A stretch of DNA of 64,000 nt from Sphaerisporangium perillae (GCF_023276435.1 NZ_JALLPO010000027.1:62857-126856); one strand, 5' to 3'. Positions 23,858-33,150 are shown, numbered from the stretch's first letter. The notes: generated from the letters alone by a model not told the origin. Made by a program: numbers and translations.

Positions 23858-26628
23858 GTCCTTTCGGCGCACTCCGCGAGCAGTTGCTCGACGCCGCCAC
23901 CGCCTTCGCCGGCGCCCCCTCCGCCGTGCCCGGCATCCTGTCGGGCCTGGTGGACGACGTCGACCGGGCGCTGCGCGAGGAGCTCGAGATCTTCCCGGTG
24001 TGCCACCACTCCCCCGCCTCGGCGCTGGCCATGGTGCGGCGCCTGCGGGAGAAGCAGCCGAAGGTCATCTACCTGGAACTCTGCGAGGACCTGCGGCCGC
24101 TGCTGACCGAGCTGCGCAACTGCCGCCTCCCCGTGGCGTTGCAGGCGTTCGCGACCGACCTCGACGGCTTCCCCCCGGCCTGGGGGCCGCTCAGCGTGGT
24201 AGCCCCCATCACCGAGGCGTCGGCCGAGTACCAGGCCATCGCCTACGCCCTCGAAACGCCCGGCGTCGAGCTGGTGCTGGTGGACCGCTCGTCGGACCAC
24301 GTCTTCCAGTGGTCTCCCAAGGAGGAGCCGGAGGCGGCGGGGCACGGGGACGACGCGGGCCTGCACGGCGACGCCGTGGGCATCGAGATCGGCGACCTGC
24401 GCCCCCGCTTCGCAGAGCTAGAAGAGCACCTGCTGCACCACGGCAAGGTCAGGCACTGGTCGGAGTGGTGGGACCAGTACGTCGAGCAGCCCCTCGCCGG
24501 CGCGGACTACGACACCTACCGGCAGGTCATGGTGCTGATCGGCAGCCTGTTCCGGCGGCTCGGCCCAGGCGGCGACCGGCTGGCGAGGGACGAGGACCGC
24601 GAGCGCTACATGTGGACCCGGATCCGCGAGCACCTGGCCGCGTCGGGCGCCGACCCGGCGGAATGCCTGCATGTGTGCGGCGCCTTCCACGCCGCCAGCC
24701 AGGTCGAACAGTTCGGCCTGGCGTCGGAGGCGCCGGCCTACGACATCAGCCCACGCACGGCCACCCGCTGGCTGTACGGGCTCATCCCCTCCAGCCACTC
24801 GGCCATCGAGGCGCAGTTCGGGCTGGCCTCCGGCTCGGTGTCGATCGCCGCGGCGACCTGGGCCAAGGCCGTGGCGCGCGGCGGCGACACCCCCTACCAG
24901 TTGGCCGGCCAGAAGGGCACCCGCAAGCGGTCCGCACGCGTCCGGCAGGGCGCGCCGAGCCCGCCGGCGCCGGTCGCCGATCGGCTGTCCGGCTTCATGT
25001 CCAAGCCGCCCGCCCTGGACGACCTCGACGAGGCCGAGCTGCTCGGCTGGTGCGTCGACGTCGTGCGGCTGGCCCGCCGTAACGGCTATCTGGCCAGCAC
25101 GGCGGACGCCATCGCCGTGTTCGAGACCTCGATCCTGCTCGCGGGCATGCGTAACAGGGCCCGGCCCACGCCGTACGACTTCCAGGACGCGGCCGTCACG
25201 TGCATCGAGAAGGACGCGGTGCCCGGACGCCGCGACGTGCGCCGCCTGTGCGAGATCCTCCTCGGCGGCGACCGGGTCGGCGAGGTCGGGTACGATGCCC
25301 TGCCGCCGCTGGCCCGCGACGTGTACGACCGGCTGAAGCCGCTGGGGCTGGACCTGGAGAAGCGCACGATCCAGCGGGCGCTGCTGGACCTCAAGGCGGA
25401 CCCCGAGGTGGTGCCCTGCTCCGACCTGCTGTGGATGCTGCGCTACCTGCTGCCGCAGGACGCGGTCCGGCCCATCATGGGTGAGCGCAGGCTGGGCGAG
25501 CGGTCGATCCAGGAGAGCTGGGACCTGTCGTTCGGCCGCCACCAGCGCTCCATCATCGAGCTCGGCTACGAGGGCGTCACCGTCGAGCAGGTGCTGGAGC
25601 AGCGGCTCCGCCGCGCCGTGTGGGAGCCGGAGGCCACGGCGGCCGCCGCCCTCGCGGCGGTCGAGGACGCCCTGCTGTACCTGGGCGGCAGGCGGTTCGC
25701 CGACGAGCTCGGGGCGCGCGCCGTGGAGCTGCTGGCGGCCGAGCGCACCGTGGACGAGGCGCCGGAGGTGCTGCGCCGGATCCGGCGGCTGCTGGCCTAC
25801 TACCGCGCCACCGAGCCGGAGCTTCCCGCCTGGTGCGAGGCGTTCGTCAGCACCGGGTACGCGCACTACTGCACGCTGCTGCCGACCGCCTTCGTCGACG
25901 AGGACACCGGTGTCCGGCAGGTGGGCGCCATGCTCGGGTTCCTGTTCACCTTGGAGAGCCTCGCGCTGGCGCTGGGATGTGACCGCGTCCAGCTCGAACT
26001 GGCCGTGCGGCAGTCGCATCCCGAGGCGCCCGCCAAGATGGCGCTGCTGTGGGCCGCCCAGTCGCAGCTCGGCCTGCTGCCGCTGCCCGAGCTGCGGGCG
26101 CGGTGCGACGAGCTGCTGGCCAACCCTCTGGTGATCCCGTCGTTCCCCTTGTACATCATGGGGTTCGTGCAGGCCGTGGAGCCCGTTCCGGCCCTCGCGG
26201 GCTTCGTGGTCGAGGTCATCTCCAAGGCTTTCGGGCGGCTGCCCGACACCGTCCTGCTTCCGTGGCTGCCAAAGCTGATCACGATGCTGCGGGATCAGGC
26301 GGGCGAGCTGATGCCGATGCTCGTGCGCGAGGCGGGCCGCACGTTCCCGGGTGGCCTGGCCGCGGTGGACGCCTGGGCGCCGCCGTGGTCGGAGCGACCG
26401 GCGCGGTCCGCGCCCGGAGCCGAGCGGGCACCCGCGCCGGTGCCCGCGGGGCCGGTGACCGAGCTGCTGGCGGGGCATCCCGCGGCGTGCGACGCGGTGG
26501 CCGAGCTGCTCGGGTGCGACGCGGAGTGGCGGGCTCCGCTGGCCGGCGGCGCCGATCACCGGGAGGTGAGCGCGCTGCTGGCCGGGCATCCCGAAGCCGC
26601 CCTGGCCGTGGCGCGGCTGCTCGCCTAG
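23854..26628 (+). CDS. DUF5682-like large protein of the MoxR/VWA operon
   Basis: A 924-residue protein that I assign to DUF5682 from memory. Near the N-terminus is IFPVCHHSPASALAMVRRL, followed by VIYLELCEDLRPLL and a region with VLVDRSSDHVFQW and ECLHVCGAFHAASQ. These look like a metal- or nucleotide-dependent fold with conserved Cys/His pairs. After about residue 370 comes a long helical, repeat-like half (EAELLGWCVDVVRLARRNGYL, EQRLRRAVWEPEATAAAALAAVEDALLYLGG). The last 100 residues contain two copies of an LLAGHP motif (VTELLAGHPAACDAVAELL and SALLAGHPEAALAVARLL). Its gene overlaps the MoxR gene (ATGA). Likely the target-recognition or effector part of the complex; function unproven. Confidence 0.75.
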   Translation: MSPFGALREQLLDAATAFAGAPSAVPGILSGLVDDVDRALREELEIFPVCHHSPASALAMVRRLREKQPKVIYLELCEDLRPLLTELRNCRLPVALQAFATDLDGFPPAWGPLSVVAPITEASAEYQAIAYALETPGVELVLVDRSSDHVFQWSPKEEPEAAGHGDDAGLHGDAVGIEIGDLRPRFAELEEHLLHHGKVRHWSEWWDQYVEQPLAGADYDTYRQVMVLIGSLFRRLGPGGDRLARDEDRERYMWTRIREHLAASGADPAECLHVCGAFHAASQVEQFGLASEAPAYDISPRTATRWLYGLIPSSHSAIEAQFGLASGSVSIAAATWAKAVARGGDTPYQLAGQKGTRKRSARVRQGAPSPPAPVADRLSGFMSKPPALDDLDEAELLGWCVDVVRLARRNGYLASTADAIAVFETSILLAGMRNRARPTPYDFQDAAVTCIEKDAVPGRRDVRRLCEILLGGDRVGEVGYDALPPLARDVYDRLKPLGLDLEKRTIQRALLDLKADPEVVPCSDLLWMLRYLLPQDAVRPIMGERRLGERSIQESWDLSFGRHQRSIIELGYEGVTVEQVLEQRLRRAVWEPEATAAAALAAVEDALLYLGGRRFADELGARAVELLAAERTVDEAPEVLRRIRRLLAYYRATEPELPAWCEAFVSTGYAHYCTLLPTAFVDEDTGVRQVGAMLGFLFTLESLALALGCDRVQLELAVRQSHPEAPAKMALLWAAQSQLGLLPLPELRARCDELLANPLVIPSFPLYIMGFVQAVEPVPALAGFVVEVISKAFGRLPDTVLLPWLPKLITMLRDQAGELMPMLVREAGRTFPGGLAAVDAWAPPWSERPARSAPGAERAPAPVPAGPVTELLAGHPAACDAVAELLGCDAEWRAPLAGGADHREVSALLAGHPEAALAVARLLA

Positions 26629-26635
26629 CCGGTTG

Positions 26636-26672
26636 TCCCTGGCCGGTCAGGCCCCTGCCTGGCCGGCCAGGC
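26636..26672. terminator. Palindromic hairpin after the five-gene operon
   Basis: Immediately after the DUF5682-like stop the sequence contains the perfect 16-base palindrome GCCTGGCCGGCCAGGC and a partial copy CCTGGCCGGTCAGG just before it, so the two can pair with each other or fold separately. No T-tract is present. It probably marks the operon end and the border to the decayed tail locus. Confidence 0.45.
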
Positions 26673-26767
26673 TCTCGAGCAGGGCGCGGCTCGTCGCCGG
26701 GCGGGACGGGCGGCGGTGACACCACCGCGACGCCGGTCACCCGGCCGGGTCAGACCGTGCGGGACCC

Positions 26768-27382
26768 GTGTCCGACGGCGTGTTCGCCGACGGCCTCACC
26801 GAAGACCAGCCGGACCAGATCGGCGGACGGCTCGACACCGAGCTGGCCGATGAGCAGCTCCGGAACCGCTTGTACTCCCAGAGCGCCTCGGCGAAGTTGC
26901 TGGCCGCGCCGAGAAGCGCCCTCGACGGGGCGGGCCGCCCGGGCGGGCGGCTGGACGTGGCGAGCTTCCGGCCGGTGACCTTCGCGGTGGGGATGGCGGT
27001 GCTGGTGGCGGCGGACCGGCGGCGCGACGCCGTCCTCCGCTCGGTCACCGGCGCTCTGCGAGCGGCGTTCTCCTTCGACCGGCGCGCCTTCGCCCAGCTG
27101 GTGACCGCCGCCGAGGTGATCACCGTGGCGCACCAGGTCCCCGGAGTGGTGGCGGTGAACCTGACCGCCCTGCACCTGAGCGGCGCGGGCCCCTTCGGCA
27201 CCGCGAGGTTCGACGCGGCCAGGTTCGACGCGGCGCTCGTGGCGGACGTGCTCCCCGCCCGTCGCGCCCACCTCGCGATGCCGCGCGACGCCGATCCGGG
27301 AATCGCGCCGCCGGCCGTGGTCCCCGCCGAACTCCTGCTCGCCGACCCGGCACAGATCACGGTGACGGAGATGGTGCCATGA
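26768..27382 (+). pseudogene. Baseplate J-like protein, C-terminal remnant
   Basis: The second half of this 204-codon frame (from RLDVASFRPVTFAVGMAVLV onwards) matches the C-terminal end of the 'putative baseplate assembly protein' of phage-tail-like injection systems: ALRAAFSFDRRAFAQLVTAAEVITVAHQVPGVVAVNLTALHL, then PAELLLADPAQITVTEM. The first 60 codons look scrambled, and the several hundred residues that should precede them are missing. The stop overlaps the next tail gene by four bases (ATGA), preserving the original operon arrangement. It is a decayed fragment, not a working baseplate protein. Confidence 0.65.
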
Positions 27383-28950
27383 CCCCCGGCCGCCCCGTGT
27401 ACGACCTGCTGCCCGCCGCGCACCGGGCCCGCGACGCGGAGCTTGGCCACCCGCTGCGCGGCCTGCTCGAAGTCGTCGAAGAAGAACTGCTCCGGCTGCG
27501 AGAGACATCGACGGGCTGTACGACAACTGGTTCGTGGAGACCTGCGCGGAGTGGGTCCTGCCCTACCTCGGCGACCTGCTCGGGGTGGAGGCCGTGTCGC
27601 CGATGCCGGACGGGGGCGCCTCGCGCTGGGCGTTCGTGGCCAACACCCTGCGCCACCGGCGGCGCAAGGGCACACTGCCGGGCTGGAGCGGCTGGCCCGG
27701 GACGTCACCGGGTGGCCCGCCCACGTCGTGGAGTACTTCCGGCTGCTCGTCACCACCCAGCACCTCGGCCACATACGGCCCGGCAACCTGCGCACCCCGG
27801 ATCTGCGGGACACCGGGCGGCTGGACCTTCTGGGCATCCCCTTCGACCCGGTCGCCCGCACCGTGGACGTCCGGCACGCCGACAGCGGGCGCGGGCGGTA
27901 CAACATCGCCGGCATCGGCCTGCACGTGTGGCGGCTCGGCGCGTACCCGTGCACCGGCCTCGACGCGCGCGCCGTGGACGCCGCGCGGGGGCGCTGGACC
28001 TTCGACCCGGCCGGCCGGGACCTGCCGCTGTTCACCCGTCCGCCGAGCGGCGACGGCTGCGGAGGCCCCGCCCCGCTGCGCCGCCTGGCGCTCCACCGCG
28101 AACTGGACGCGCTGCGCCTGGCGCTCCACCGCGAACAGGAAGCGCCGCGCGACCCGGCGCACCACCAGGAACCGGAGACGCCCCGCGACCCGGCGCCGGT
28201 CCCGCTCGTAGAGCCCGGGCCGCCGTTCCAGATCACCTTGGGCGGCCATGACGAGCCGGTGAAGCCCGCGCGCCTGATCAGCGCCGACCTGACGGACTGG
28301 ACCCGCCCGCCCGCCCGCCCGCGGACGGAGGCGACGACGACCCCTGGGTCGCGGTCGACCCGGCCCTCGGCCGATTCACCCTGCCGCCCGGGGTGGGGCC
28401 GGAGCGGGTGCGGGTGGACTTCAGCTACGGATTCCCCGGGGATGTCGGAGCCGGACCGCACGACCGGCGGGCGACACTCGCCGCCACTCTCGCGGCCGGC
28501 GACACCCCCTGGCCCGACGCCTTCGACTGGCAGATCAGCGTGAGCCGCGACCACGCGTCCGGAGGCCGGGTCGTCGGCACGATCGGGGAGGCGATCCGCG
28601 CCTGGAACGCTCGGCCCGACCCGCGGCCCGGCCAGGTGGGCGTGATCGCCGTACTGGACAGCGCCACCTACCACGAGGATCTCACCGGCGCCGGCGGCAT
28701 CGTGATCCCCCCGGGCAACCGGCTGCTGCTGGTCGCCGCCCAACGGCCGTCCGGCCCGGCCCCGCGGTCCCCGGATGGTCCAGACCCGGCGCCCGGGCCG
28801 CTCGTCGCCGCCGGGCCACGCCCTCACCTGGCCGGTTCCCTCGAGGTGGTCGCGCCGCATGGCGGGCACGCCACCGAGCCGAGCGAACTGATCGTCGACG
28901 GCCTGTCGATCGAAGGGGACCTCACCGTGGGCGAGGACGGCCAGGTGCAC
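27379..28950 (+). pseudogene. Phage-tail-like (eCIS-type) tail protein, multiply frameshifted
   Basis: The gene starts with MTPGRPVYDLLPAAHRARDAELGHPLRGLLEVVEEEL, the standard beginning of a tail protein of contractile injection loci. One base is lost near 27500, after which the next frame reads LYDNWFVETCAEWVLPYLGDLLGVE. A second shift near 27680 leads to VTGWPAHVVEYFRLLVTTQHLGH and the long middle. A third, near 28305-28322, falls in a CCCG tandem repeat and leads to FTLPPGVGPERVRVDFSYGFPGDVG...IGEAIRAWN. Homology fades near 28950, where a truncated TetR gene begins on the other strand. The product cannot be made in one piece. Loss of selection is the simplest reading. Confidence 0.7.
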
Positions 28951-29328
28951 CGGGTGACCGGGGTCGGGGTACTCAGCGACAGCATTGAGGAAGGCGCACC
29001 CCCCGAAGCCGGGGGACTGGATGCCCTGGGCAATGGATGAACTGAGGGCTCGGATGGTGTCGGCTGCCGGGAGCCCGGCAGCGACGGCCGCGTCCGCCTG
29101 GCCGCGTATGGCTCGGTCAGCCTCGTCCAGGTAGGCGACGACCAGGTTTTCCTTGCTGGGGAAGTGGCGATAGAACGTGGCCCGTGTCACCTGCGCTTCC
29201 GAGACGATGCGGTCGACGCCGACGGTGTGGATCCCTTCCGCGTAGAACACCCGGCTGCCCGTGTTGAGCAGCCGGGACAGCGCATCTGACGGACGGCTTT
29301 CGGATTCGCTGCGCACCATGCCAGCCAT
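28940..29328 (-). pseudogene. TetR regulator, 3'-truncated
   Basis: From the start at 29328 (or 29319) the protein shows a normal TetR N-terminus: SRVFYAEGIHTVGVDRIVSEAQVTRATFYRHFPSKENLVVAYLDE, then helices up to GGCAFLNAVAEYPDPGHPVH. At about 28940 the TetR sequence stops and the frame runs on, open by chance for another 700 codons, through the antisense of the tail gene. The ligand-binding C-terminal half is lost. DNA binding might survive in principle, but dimerisation should not. Two AGAACGTTC boxes upstream are its likely operators. Confidence 0.65.
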
Positions 29329-29338
29329 CTTGGAGGGT

Positions 29339-29398
29339 AGAACGTTCGGTCTTGACAGTCCGGGACGCCACTGTCACCCTTGCGGGACAGAACGTTCT
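29339..29398. promoter_or_regulatory. Paired AGAACGTTC operators
   Basis: AGAACGTTCG at 29339-29348 and the perfect palindrome AGAACGTTCT at 29389-29398 lie 50 bases apart, between the TetR remnant and the membrane-protein gene. Between them CTTGACAGTCCGGGACGCCACTGTC contains a TTGACA -35-like hexamer. This is the usual layout of a TetR autoregulatory region; the regulator itself is now broken. Confidence 0.6.
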
Positions 29399-29671
29399 TT
29401 CTCGCGGAAGTGGTGTCCAGTGGCTCGTCGTATCTGGCAGTGGCCTGGCACACCATCCCGTCCTGGCACCTGGTTCTAAGCAGGACCGGGGCATCGCGCC
29501 GGACCAAGAGTGCGACCTGGCGAAACGGGCTAAGGCCCATACCGAAGAGGTGAACGCCTCGCACGCCGTCAGGTAAGTCGGCCCGACTTGGTCGCCCACC
29601 TGATCGAGAAGGCCGACCGCAGGACACGCTGAGCCACCATCCCCTCCGTCTAATCCACCGAAAGGATCACC

Positions 29672-30232
29672 GTGAGCGCCACCCTTGCTGCTCCGTCCGG
29701 CATTGCCGGGACCGCCTCTGCCCTGCGGCGGCTGTACTTCGTCCGGTTCGCGTTCGCCATCGTCTGGGCCGCCGTGATGTTGACGATGGCCCAGAAGCTC
29801 AGTCCGGTCGTAGTCACCGCGCTGCTCGTGCTGTACCCGCTGTTCGACGTGGGTGCGGCCCTCGTCGACGCGAAAGTGTCACGCAGAACGGGATCGCCTG
29901 CGCTGTTGTACGTGAACGTCGCGGTCAGCCTTGCCACCGCCGTCGCCCTCGCCAGCGTGTCCGGCATCCCGGCGGTGCTGCGCGTGTGGGGTACCTGGGC
30001 GGTCGTGGCCGGGCTGGTCCAGCTGATCGTGGCTGTCCCCCGCCGCAAGATGGGCGGCCAATGGCCGATGATCATCAGTGGCGGTATCTCGGTCCTGGCG
30101 GGGGCGTCGTTCATCGCGTCGGCCAGCGCGGACAAGCCCGCGCTGGCCGGCGCGATCGGCTACGCCATCCCGGGCGGCATCTTCTTCCTCGTCTCGGCCC
30201 TGCGCCTGGGCCGCGCCACCAAGGGGAACTGA
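29672..30232 (+). CDS. DUF308/HdeD-like small membrane protein
   Basis: A 186-residue protein with about five to six hydrophobic helices (FVRFAFAIVWAAVMLTMAQ, VVVTALLVLYPLFDVGAALVDA, ALLYVNVAVSLATAVALASV, AVLRVWGTWAVVAGLVQLIVAV, MIISGGISVLAGASFIAS, AIGYAIPGGIFFLVSALRL). The pattern and length resemble HdeD/DUF308 proteins, but I am not certain of the family. GTG start is supported by AAAGGA six bases upstream. It is followed after one base by the broken oxidoreductase, with which it probably formed a TetR-controlled pair. Its reading frame is intact. Confidence 0.7.
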   Translation: MSATLAAPSGIAGTASALRRLYFVRFAFAIVWAAVMLTMAQKLSPVVVTALLVLYPLFDVGAALVDAKVSRRTGSPALLYVNVAVSLATAVALASVSGIPAVLRVWGTWAVVAGLVQLIVAVPRRKMGGQWPMIISGGISVLAGASFIASASADKPALAGAIGYAIPGGIFFLVSALRLGRATKGN

Positions 30233-30233
30233 C

Positions 30234-31134
30234 ATGGATACCCACACGTAAGACGTCATCGTGATCGGCGCGGGTCCGGTCGGGGAGAACGTCGCCGACC
30301 GGGTGGTGCAGGGCGGGCTGAGCGCCGCCATCGTCGAGCGGGGACTGGTCGGCGGTGAGTGCTCCTATTGGGCCTGCATGCCGACCAAGGCACTGCTGCG
30401 GAGCACGGCTGCACTTCGGGCGGCCAGGCAGGTGCCGGGATCGCGTGAGGCGGTGACCGGTGACCTGGACGCCGCGGCCGTGCTTCGCCGCCGCGACTCC
30501 TTCTCTTCGCACTGGAATGACGACGGGCAGGCGTCTTGGCTCAACTCGGCTGGGATCGCGCTGTACCGAGGCCAGGGCCGGATCAGTGCCGACCGGGTCG
30601 TCGAGGTGACCGGCGCCGACGGCGCCGCGACGTCGCTTACCGCGCGGCATGCGGTCGTCATCGCGACCGGAAGTAGCGCGCTGCTATCGGACATCCCCGG
30701 TCTGCGTGAGGCTGCCCCATGGAGCAGTCGCGAGGCGGCCGCCGCGGGTGCGGTTCCCCGTCGGCTCGCTGTCATTGGCGGCGGCGTGGTGGCGTCGGAG
30801 ATGGCGACGGCGTTCGCTGTCGGTGGGGCTGACTGCGGCCGCGGCCGCGGCCGCCGGGGTCCGGATCCGCGTCATCGACTACGACCTGGGCGCCGTCGCG
30901 GGATCGGCCCTGCACGCGGACGGATACCGGGGGCACGCCCGCATGGTCGTCGACGAGGACCGGAAGGTGATCGTCGGCTTCACGCTCGTCGGCCCGGACG
31001 TCGCGGAACTACTGCACGCTGCGACGATCGCGGTCGTCGGCGAGGTTCCGCTGGACCGGCTGTGGCACGCGGTTCCGGCGTTTCCCACGGTCAGCGAGGT
31101 GTGGCTGCGGCTGCTGGAAGCGTACGGCCGCTGA
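30234..31134 (+). pseudogene. FAD/NAD(P) disulfide oxidoreductase, nonsense plus internal deletion
   Basis: The original ATG at 30234 is followed by four codons and then TAA at 30249, after which the frame continues DVIVIGAGPVGENVADRVVQGG, the FAD-binding start of a pyridine nucleotide-disulfide oxidoreductase. The redox motif GGECSYWACMPTKALLRS is present, as are VIATGSSALLSDIPG and AVIGGGVVASEMATAFA. At about 30830 the frame shifts and roughly 150 residues are missing; sequence then resumes as the C-terminal dimerisation domain (GHARMVVDEDRKVIVGFTLVGPDVAELLHAATIAVVG...FPTVSEVWLRLLEAYGR). Two independent lesions make function very unlikely. Confidence 0.75.
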
Positions 31135-31384
31135 CCGTCCGACGCGCGGGCTTGCTCGCCGAAGGCCGCTTCGACGATGGCTGGGTGGTGTAACTGCTCG
31201 GCCTGGAAGATCTGGTGGAGTCGCTGGGCCCAGCGGGTGATGTTGCGCTGGCGCCCTGCCCTGCGCAGCAGTTGCTCCAGGTCGTGCACGGTGAGGTCGG
31301 CCGCCTTGGTGGGGGTGGGGGCGGCCGCCAGGACGGTGCGTGCCTCGGTGCAGCTCAGCCCGATGTGTTTGGCGGGTTCGAGGT
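31135..31384 (-). mobile_element. IS110-family transposase fragment
   Basis: On the minus strand, 31384 to 31135 encodes HIGLSCTEARTVLAAAPTPTKAADLTVHDLEQLLRRAGRQRNITRWAQRLHQIF...HPAIVEAAFGEQARA, matching the central part of IS110/IS116-type transposases (the region between the DEDD catalytic domain and the C-terminal serine domain). Neither the N-terminal catalytic half nor the C-terminal half is present, and I see no element ends. It lies exactly between the broken oxidoreductase and the DUF6519 remnant, suggesting that an insertion element mediated the rearrangement. Confidence 0.6.
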
Positions 31385-32757
31385 GACCGATGCCGGCGGC
31401 GTCCCCCGGGCCTGCCCCGCCGCCGATCTGCGGTTGTCTGCCGGCCGCTACTACGTCGGGGGTGTCCTGTGCGAGAACGAGGAGCCGGTGCCGCTCGGCG
31501 CGCAGCCCGATCTGCCCGGTGTGCCGCTGCCGGACGCCGACGGCCGGTACGCCGCCCACCTGGACGTATGGCGCGAGCACCTCACCGCCGTGGAGCGGCC
31601 TGAGCTGCGGGAAGTCGCCTTGGGCGGTCCTGACACGGCCACCCGGAGCCGTACCGTCTGGCAGGTCCGCCTCACAGCGGTCCCGGACTCCGCCACCCCG
31701 GCCGAGGTCGCGTCGTCGTGGGCGCCGGGCGGCGGGGCGGGCTCCGGGCGGCTCCGGGCCGGCGCGCAGGCACCCGCCGCGAGCCCCGCGCCCTGTGTCA
31801 TTCCGCCCTCCGCCGGCTACCGGCGGCTGGAGAACCAGCTCTACCGGGTGGAGGTCCGCGACGAGCCCACCGGCCCGGCGTACGTGTGGTCGCGGCGCAG
31901 GATACCGCAACGGCGACTACTGGCTGATCCCGGCCAGGACGGCCCTGTCCGGCACCGACCTCGACGCGGATCTCGCCGGTGTCGAGTGGCCCGTGGAGGA
32001 CGGCGGCCCGGTCTTCCGGCCGCCGGAGGGCATCGAACACCGGACCGCGCTCATCGCGCTGCTCGACCGGGCCGGCGGCGCCTGGAGCCTGGTGTCGGAC
32101 TGCCGGGCGCTGTTCACGCCGTTCGCCCAGGTGCCGGAGCGCCCGCCGGCCGCCCCCGGGCTGCATGTGGAGGGCGTGCTGGTGGCCACCCGGGGCACCG
32201 CACTGGACAACGACACCACCGTCAAGCTGGAGGACCTCCTCGATGGCGTCGCCGTACGTCTCGACGGAACACCGTCCACGGCTCTGACCGGCAAGCCGGT
32301 GCTCACCCTCACCCTCGACCTGCCGTGGCCGCTGTTCCCGGCCGACCGGAAGAGCGGGGGTCTTCCGGCGAAGTCCACGGCGGTGCTGGGCACGCAGCCG
32401 CTGGACCTCGCCGGGACCGTCTCGGTCGAGGACCGGGAACTCCTGTGGCGCCCGCCGGCCGAGGAGGAGGTGCGCGCGGGAGTGGAGTCGATGCTCGAGG
32501 CCGCGAACAAGCTGGTCCACCGGGTGCGGTGCCGCCTCACCGTCCACGGACGCTCCGTCATGGACGCGGAGGACCCCCGTCGCGTCCTGAACGGGCTCGC
32601 GCTGAGCAGGGTCCGGGCCGACGAGGGGATCGACGTGGTGTTCCCGACCGTGGACGACGTGCGCGGCGCCGACTTCACCATGTGGTTCTGGGTGGCCGTC
32701 CCCGACCTCGACGGCAGGTTCGACGCCTCGTTCTTCGACCGGCACGTCTTCGTGTGA
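31375..32757 (+). pseudogene. DUF6519-type tail-locus protein with large internal deletion
   Basis: From 31375 the frame reads GFEVTDAGG then DLRLSAGRYYVGGVLCENEEPV, ...LDVWREHLTAVERPELREVALGGPDTATRSRTVWQV and IPPSAGYRRLENQLYRVEVRDEPTGPAYVWSRR, the N-terminal domain of DUF6519 proteins of phage-tail-like loci (first 50-60 residues missing). At about 31905 the frame changes and reads NGDYWLIPARTALSG...FRPPEGIEHRTALIALL, sequence that in complete proteins lies several hundred residues further on. The rest continues to FFDRHVFV and a stop. It was the partner of the tail protein now 2.4 kb upstream. Non-functional as one protein. Confidence 0.65.
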
Positions 32758-32820
32758 GGCGGCCCCACACATCGGGACATGGATCGCTGACAGCGGCGCA
32801 AGCCGAGAAGGAGACCGAGC

Positions 32821-33075
32821 ATGGCACTGGACGAGAACATCGGGAACAAGCACCCCGGTGACCCCATCAAGTCCGACGACTGGAACAGACTGGCCGCCGA
32901 GACCCGGCGGCTCGACACTCAGAAGCTCGACACGACCGGTGGGACGATCTCCGGCCCGCTCACCGTACTCGGAGCGATCAGCAGCCCGACCGTGGGAGTT
33001 CAGATCGTCCATGGAAACGAGGACGCGTGGTCGTACTCGACCGACCAGGTCGAGTACCAGCCGGCGCTCGCCCGC
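32821..33075 (+). pseudogene. Tail-fibre-like N-terminal fragment, in frame with a cyclase
   Basis: After AAGGAG and ATG 32821 come about 75 residues (MALDENIGNKHPGDPIKSDDWN...KLDTTGGTISGPLTVLGAIS) typical of tail-fibre or spike-like proteins that close contractile tail operons; GGTISGPLTV is a collar-repeat motif. Recognisable fibre sequence stops near 33045 and the same frame runs without a stop into the cyclase gene, giving one open 428-codon frame. The fibre part therefore appears to have been cut and joined to foreign DNA. Confidence 0.55.
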
Positions 33076-33150
33076 GACCTGACGTTCGAGAGGGCGGGAT
33101 ACCCTGCCTGCGGTGCCTCGAACCACGTGACCGGAGGAGTCGATGCTGGG

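Noticed and set aside
26737-29328. An 863-residue minus-strand frame beginning as a TetR protein
   Set aside because: Only the first 130 residues resemble a TetR protein; the rest is the antisense of the tail-protein and baseplate remnants and has no protein-like features of its own.
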